A stretch of 24,544 nucleotides of DNA from CAIQPS01 sp964631965. Its GTDB lineage: Bacteria; Actinomycetota; Thermoleophilia; RBG-16-64-13. Positions 23,244 through 24,544 of the stretch are shown piece after piece. Within the stretch, counting starts at the first letter, position 1. The number at the start of each line of letters is the position of its first letter. The position numbers and the translations under genes were made by a program. Where the stretch lies: NCBI GenBank assembly GCA_964631965.1, contig CAZWAR010000040.1:1-24544 (forward strand), given 5' to 3'. The notes under the pieces were generated by a model that was not told the origin of the DNA, ran no database searches, and worked only from the letters and a program-made list of their open reading frames with translations.

Positions 23244-23279
23244 GGCCGGGATGCGACCGGGGGCCGGGATGCGGCCGGC
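23244..23279 (+). repeat. Two tandem 18-bp direct repeats after the A2M gene
   Basis: Units at 23244-23261 and 23262-23279 both begin GGCCGGGATGCG and agree at 16 of 18 positions. They begin three bases after the TAG of the macroglobulin gene. They may reflect replication slippage; no function is evident. Confidence 0.6.
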
Positions 23280-23805
23280 GCGCGGCAGCGAGATGGCCCG
23301 GCGCGGGGGCCGCGGAGGGGCCGTCGGATCCCGGGGCATGAGGGGCGCCCCGGGTCTGACCGGGCTGCGGAGGTGACAAACCGCTCGGTGTGGGCGTGGG
23401 CCGACCGGGTGTGTGAGGGGGAGGCGGCGCCCGTCGGACGAGAGTCCGGCCGGCGCTCGTCTTTTTCTGTGGCCTGCTTCAGTGGCGACGATCGGCGGCC
23501 CACCGATGCGAGCCCGGGATCCACGTGCGACCTACCGCGCGCACCCGGTAGCGGCCGGGCCGGGACCGGCATCGCCGCCGATCGCCCGGCCGCCGCGACG
23601 AACGGGAACCAAGCCTCGCTGCGGCGCGACCAAGACAATGTGGACAGGGAAAGAGGAGCGGCAGCGGCTGCTTCGGCGAAGAGTAAGTGGAGTCGTGACC
23701 GGGTCTTCGCCCGGAGGGCACGACATTCCTCCATCCGACCGAAGGAACTTCGCTCCTCTCTATCGAACATGAAGGCAACGATCGTCATCAACGGGGGTTG
23801 AGGAC
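23280..23805. other. GC-rich gap with no supportable gene
   Basis: Open frames on both strands here are Arg/Ala/Gly/Pro-rich, lack recognisable motifs and have no good ribosome-binding sites. I see no tRNA, no clear promoter with both hexamers and no strong terminator. The stretch separates the macroglobulin gene from the small membrane protein. Confidence 0.4.
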
Positions 23806-24093
23806 ATGAGCAAGCAGGAAACCACCAGGAGGCGGAGGCGGCGCGCTCCGCTCGCGTTCCTGGGACTCGCCGTGGGCGTAGGGGCTGCGTTCGCCCTCGT
23901 CCGCTGGCAGCGGAGGACCATGCCGTGGACCACGATGGACCGGGAGCCGAGCGACTTCTCCCTCTACGAGGTGAGCGGCGACTTCACCAACGAGTGGCCC
24001 GGCGGAGTGAACGTGATCGTCGGGGCCCATCCGGTGGATCTGGATTCCGAGTCCGACGGGTTCAGCACCGCCGACACCGGGTTGGAGTACTGA
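23806..24093 (+). CDS. Small single-pass membrane protein (hypothetical)
   Basis: 95 residues. A strongly basic N-terminus (RRRRRR at 9-14) precedes one hydrophobic helix (APLAFLGLAVGVGAAFALV, about 15-33), and then RWQRR and a mostly acidic C-terminal domain (about 40-95) with DFSLYEVSGDFTNEWPGGVNVIVG. This predicts a cytoplasmic N-terminus, unless the polybasic stretch plus helix is read as an uncleaved signal. The ATG follows GGGGGTTGAGGAC, a moderate ribosome-binding site. No family recognised. It lies between the macroglobulin gene and tRNA-Thr; shared function with either is not indicated. Confidence 0.55.
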   Translation: MSKQETTRRRRRRAPLAFLGLAVGVGAAFALVRWQRRTMPWTTMDREPSDFSLYEVSGDFTNEWPGGVNVIVGAHPVDLDSESDGFSTADTGLEY

Positions 24094-24484
24094 GGGCGGC
24101 CTCCGGGGCATAGGCCGGCCGGCCGCCGCGAGCGGACGCCACCGGGTCGAACATGCTGGCAGAGTAGCGTCGGAGGCCTGGGAAGCCCCATGACTATCGG
24201 TTCATATCCGTGACCGACGTCCCGCCGACGCCATGCAGCCGTTCAGACGCCCTGTCGACGCCGTACCGACCCCCTGCCGACGCCGGCTGACGCCGGGGTG
24301 GTGCGGAGGGGATACGCTTGGCAAAAGCCCTCCTCCCCTCGGGCGGGGCTGCGCAACGGTGCGCGCCGCGCTACACTAACCGGCGCCGTCACACGGTGGC
24401 CGAGGGGCCTGCGGCTGCGCCCGAGGGTGTTTCGGGGCGAGCCTCGCCTCTCGGTGACTCGCGGCGTGGCTGCCCGCATCTCGG
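24094..24484. other. Gap before tRNA-Thr: hairpin, phased repeats and possible tRNA promoter
   Basis: No gene is evident. GGCGGCC (24095-24101) and GGCCGCC (24121-24127), just after the stop of the small membrane protein, form a 7-bp stem without a T-run and may act as a terminator. A run of GACGCC repeats (24227-24294) is listed separately. TACACT at 24372-24377 is a candidate -10 for the tRNA transcript, with a poor -35 (TGCGCA near 24350). Confidence 0.35.
24227..24294 (+). repeat. Five GACGCC repeats with near-helical spacing
   Basis: GACGCC occurs at 24227, 24246, 24257, 24279 and 24289, with intervals of 19, 11, 22 and 10 bases, close to one or two helical turns. It lies upstream of tRNA-Thr. 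A DNA-binding protein array is possible; chance in GC-rich DNA is the alternative. Confidence 0.35.
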
Positions 24485-24544
24485 GCCGGTGTAGCTCAAC
24501 TGGTAGAGCAGCTGATTTGTAATCAGCAGGTTGGGGGTTCAAGT
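24485..24544 (+). tRNA. tRNA-Thr (anticodon UGU), cut by the window end
   Basis: The 5' acceptor strand is GCCGGTG (24485-24491), followed by U8 and a D-arm GCTC...GAGC. The anticodon stem is GCTGA (24511-24515) with TCAGC (24523-24527) around the loop TTTGTAA, giving anticodon TGT (24518-24520), which reads ACA and other ACN threonine codons. The variable loop and the start of the T-arm (GGGGGTTCAAGT) are present; the remaining 3' bases lie beyond the window. Spo0H-type sigH followed by tRNA-Thr and then rpmG/secE/nusG is a common order in related genomes, so those genes probably follow. Confidence 0.93.

Noticed and set aside
21292..23379. 695-codon minus-strand frame opposite the A2M gene
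   Set aside because: Length alone is expected where GC-rich third positions suppress antisense stops. The plus-strand protein matches a known family throughout.
23199..23801. 200-codon plus-strand frame after the A2M gene (and a matching minus-strand frame)
   Set aside because: Starts inside the A2M gene, has Arg/Gly/Ala composition without motifs and no initiation signal; typical chance frame in GC-rich noncoding DNA.
1..24544. CRISPR array, insertion sequence or phage genes
   Set aside because: No regularly spaced long repeats, and no transposase, integrase or phage structural motifs were seen. The accessory block shows no recognisable mobility gene.

Overview
The window is GC-rich and carries one of the most conserved gene orders of Gram-positive bacteria: mcsA-mcsB-clpC-radA-disA-carD-(PIN/TRAM membrane protein)-ispD-ispF, then gltX-cysS-rlmB-yacP-sigH. 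Firmicutes-style genes (mcsAB, disA, yacP, a Spo0H-type sigH) together with carD and high GC suggest a deep-branching actinobacterial lineage (Coriobacteriia-, Geothermincolia- or Aquicultoria-like). That assignment is inference from gene content and order; no 16S rRNA is present.

Layout. Positions 1-1500 hold little: a 62-residue two-helix membrane protein (355-543) and a membrane-protein pseudogene broken by a frameshift and an amber stop (675-1375). An extended -10 promoter near 1504-1512 starts the stress and DNA-integrity operon: McsA adaptor, McsB, ClpC unfoldase, RadA, DisA and CarD, with short gaps or overlaps of a few bases. A PIN/TRAM protein and the MEP-pathway enzymes IspD and IspF follow. 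A 132-base gap with nested dyads precedes gltX, cysS, rlmB and yacP. A good sigma-A-type promoter embedded in the end of yacP, with a dyad between its -35 and -10, probably drives sigH separately.

After sigH the conserved order is interrupted by an accessory block (16609-24093). It holds a minus-strand pair (Old Yellow Enzyme-family reductase and short-chain dehydrogenase), a divergent 1413-residue lipoprotein of the alpha-2-macroglobulin/complement C3 family, a repeat-bearing gap and a small membrane protein. Housekeeping order seems to resume at the right edge with tRNA-Thr(UGU), cut by the window end; in related genomes rpmG/secE/nusG usually follow.

Most notable observations: (1) the alpha-2-macroglobulin resembles animal thioester proteins along its whole length, with an animal-type CGEQ thioester, a receptor-binding-like C-terminus, and a His where complement C3 has its reactivity-controlling His; (2) McsB has lost nearly every catalytic and ATP-binding residue of the protein-arginine kinase family, yet sits in an intact operon beside a ClpC that keeps its phosphoarginine-reading glutamates; (3) a near-perfect long hairpin lies inside the radA coding sequence; (4) the intragenic sigH promoter carries a built-in dyad. 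All similarity statements come from reading the sequence against remembered family members; no searches were run.
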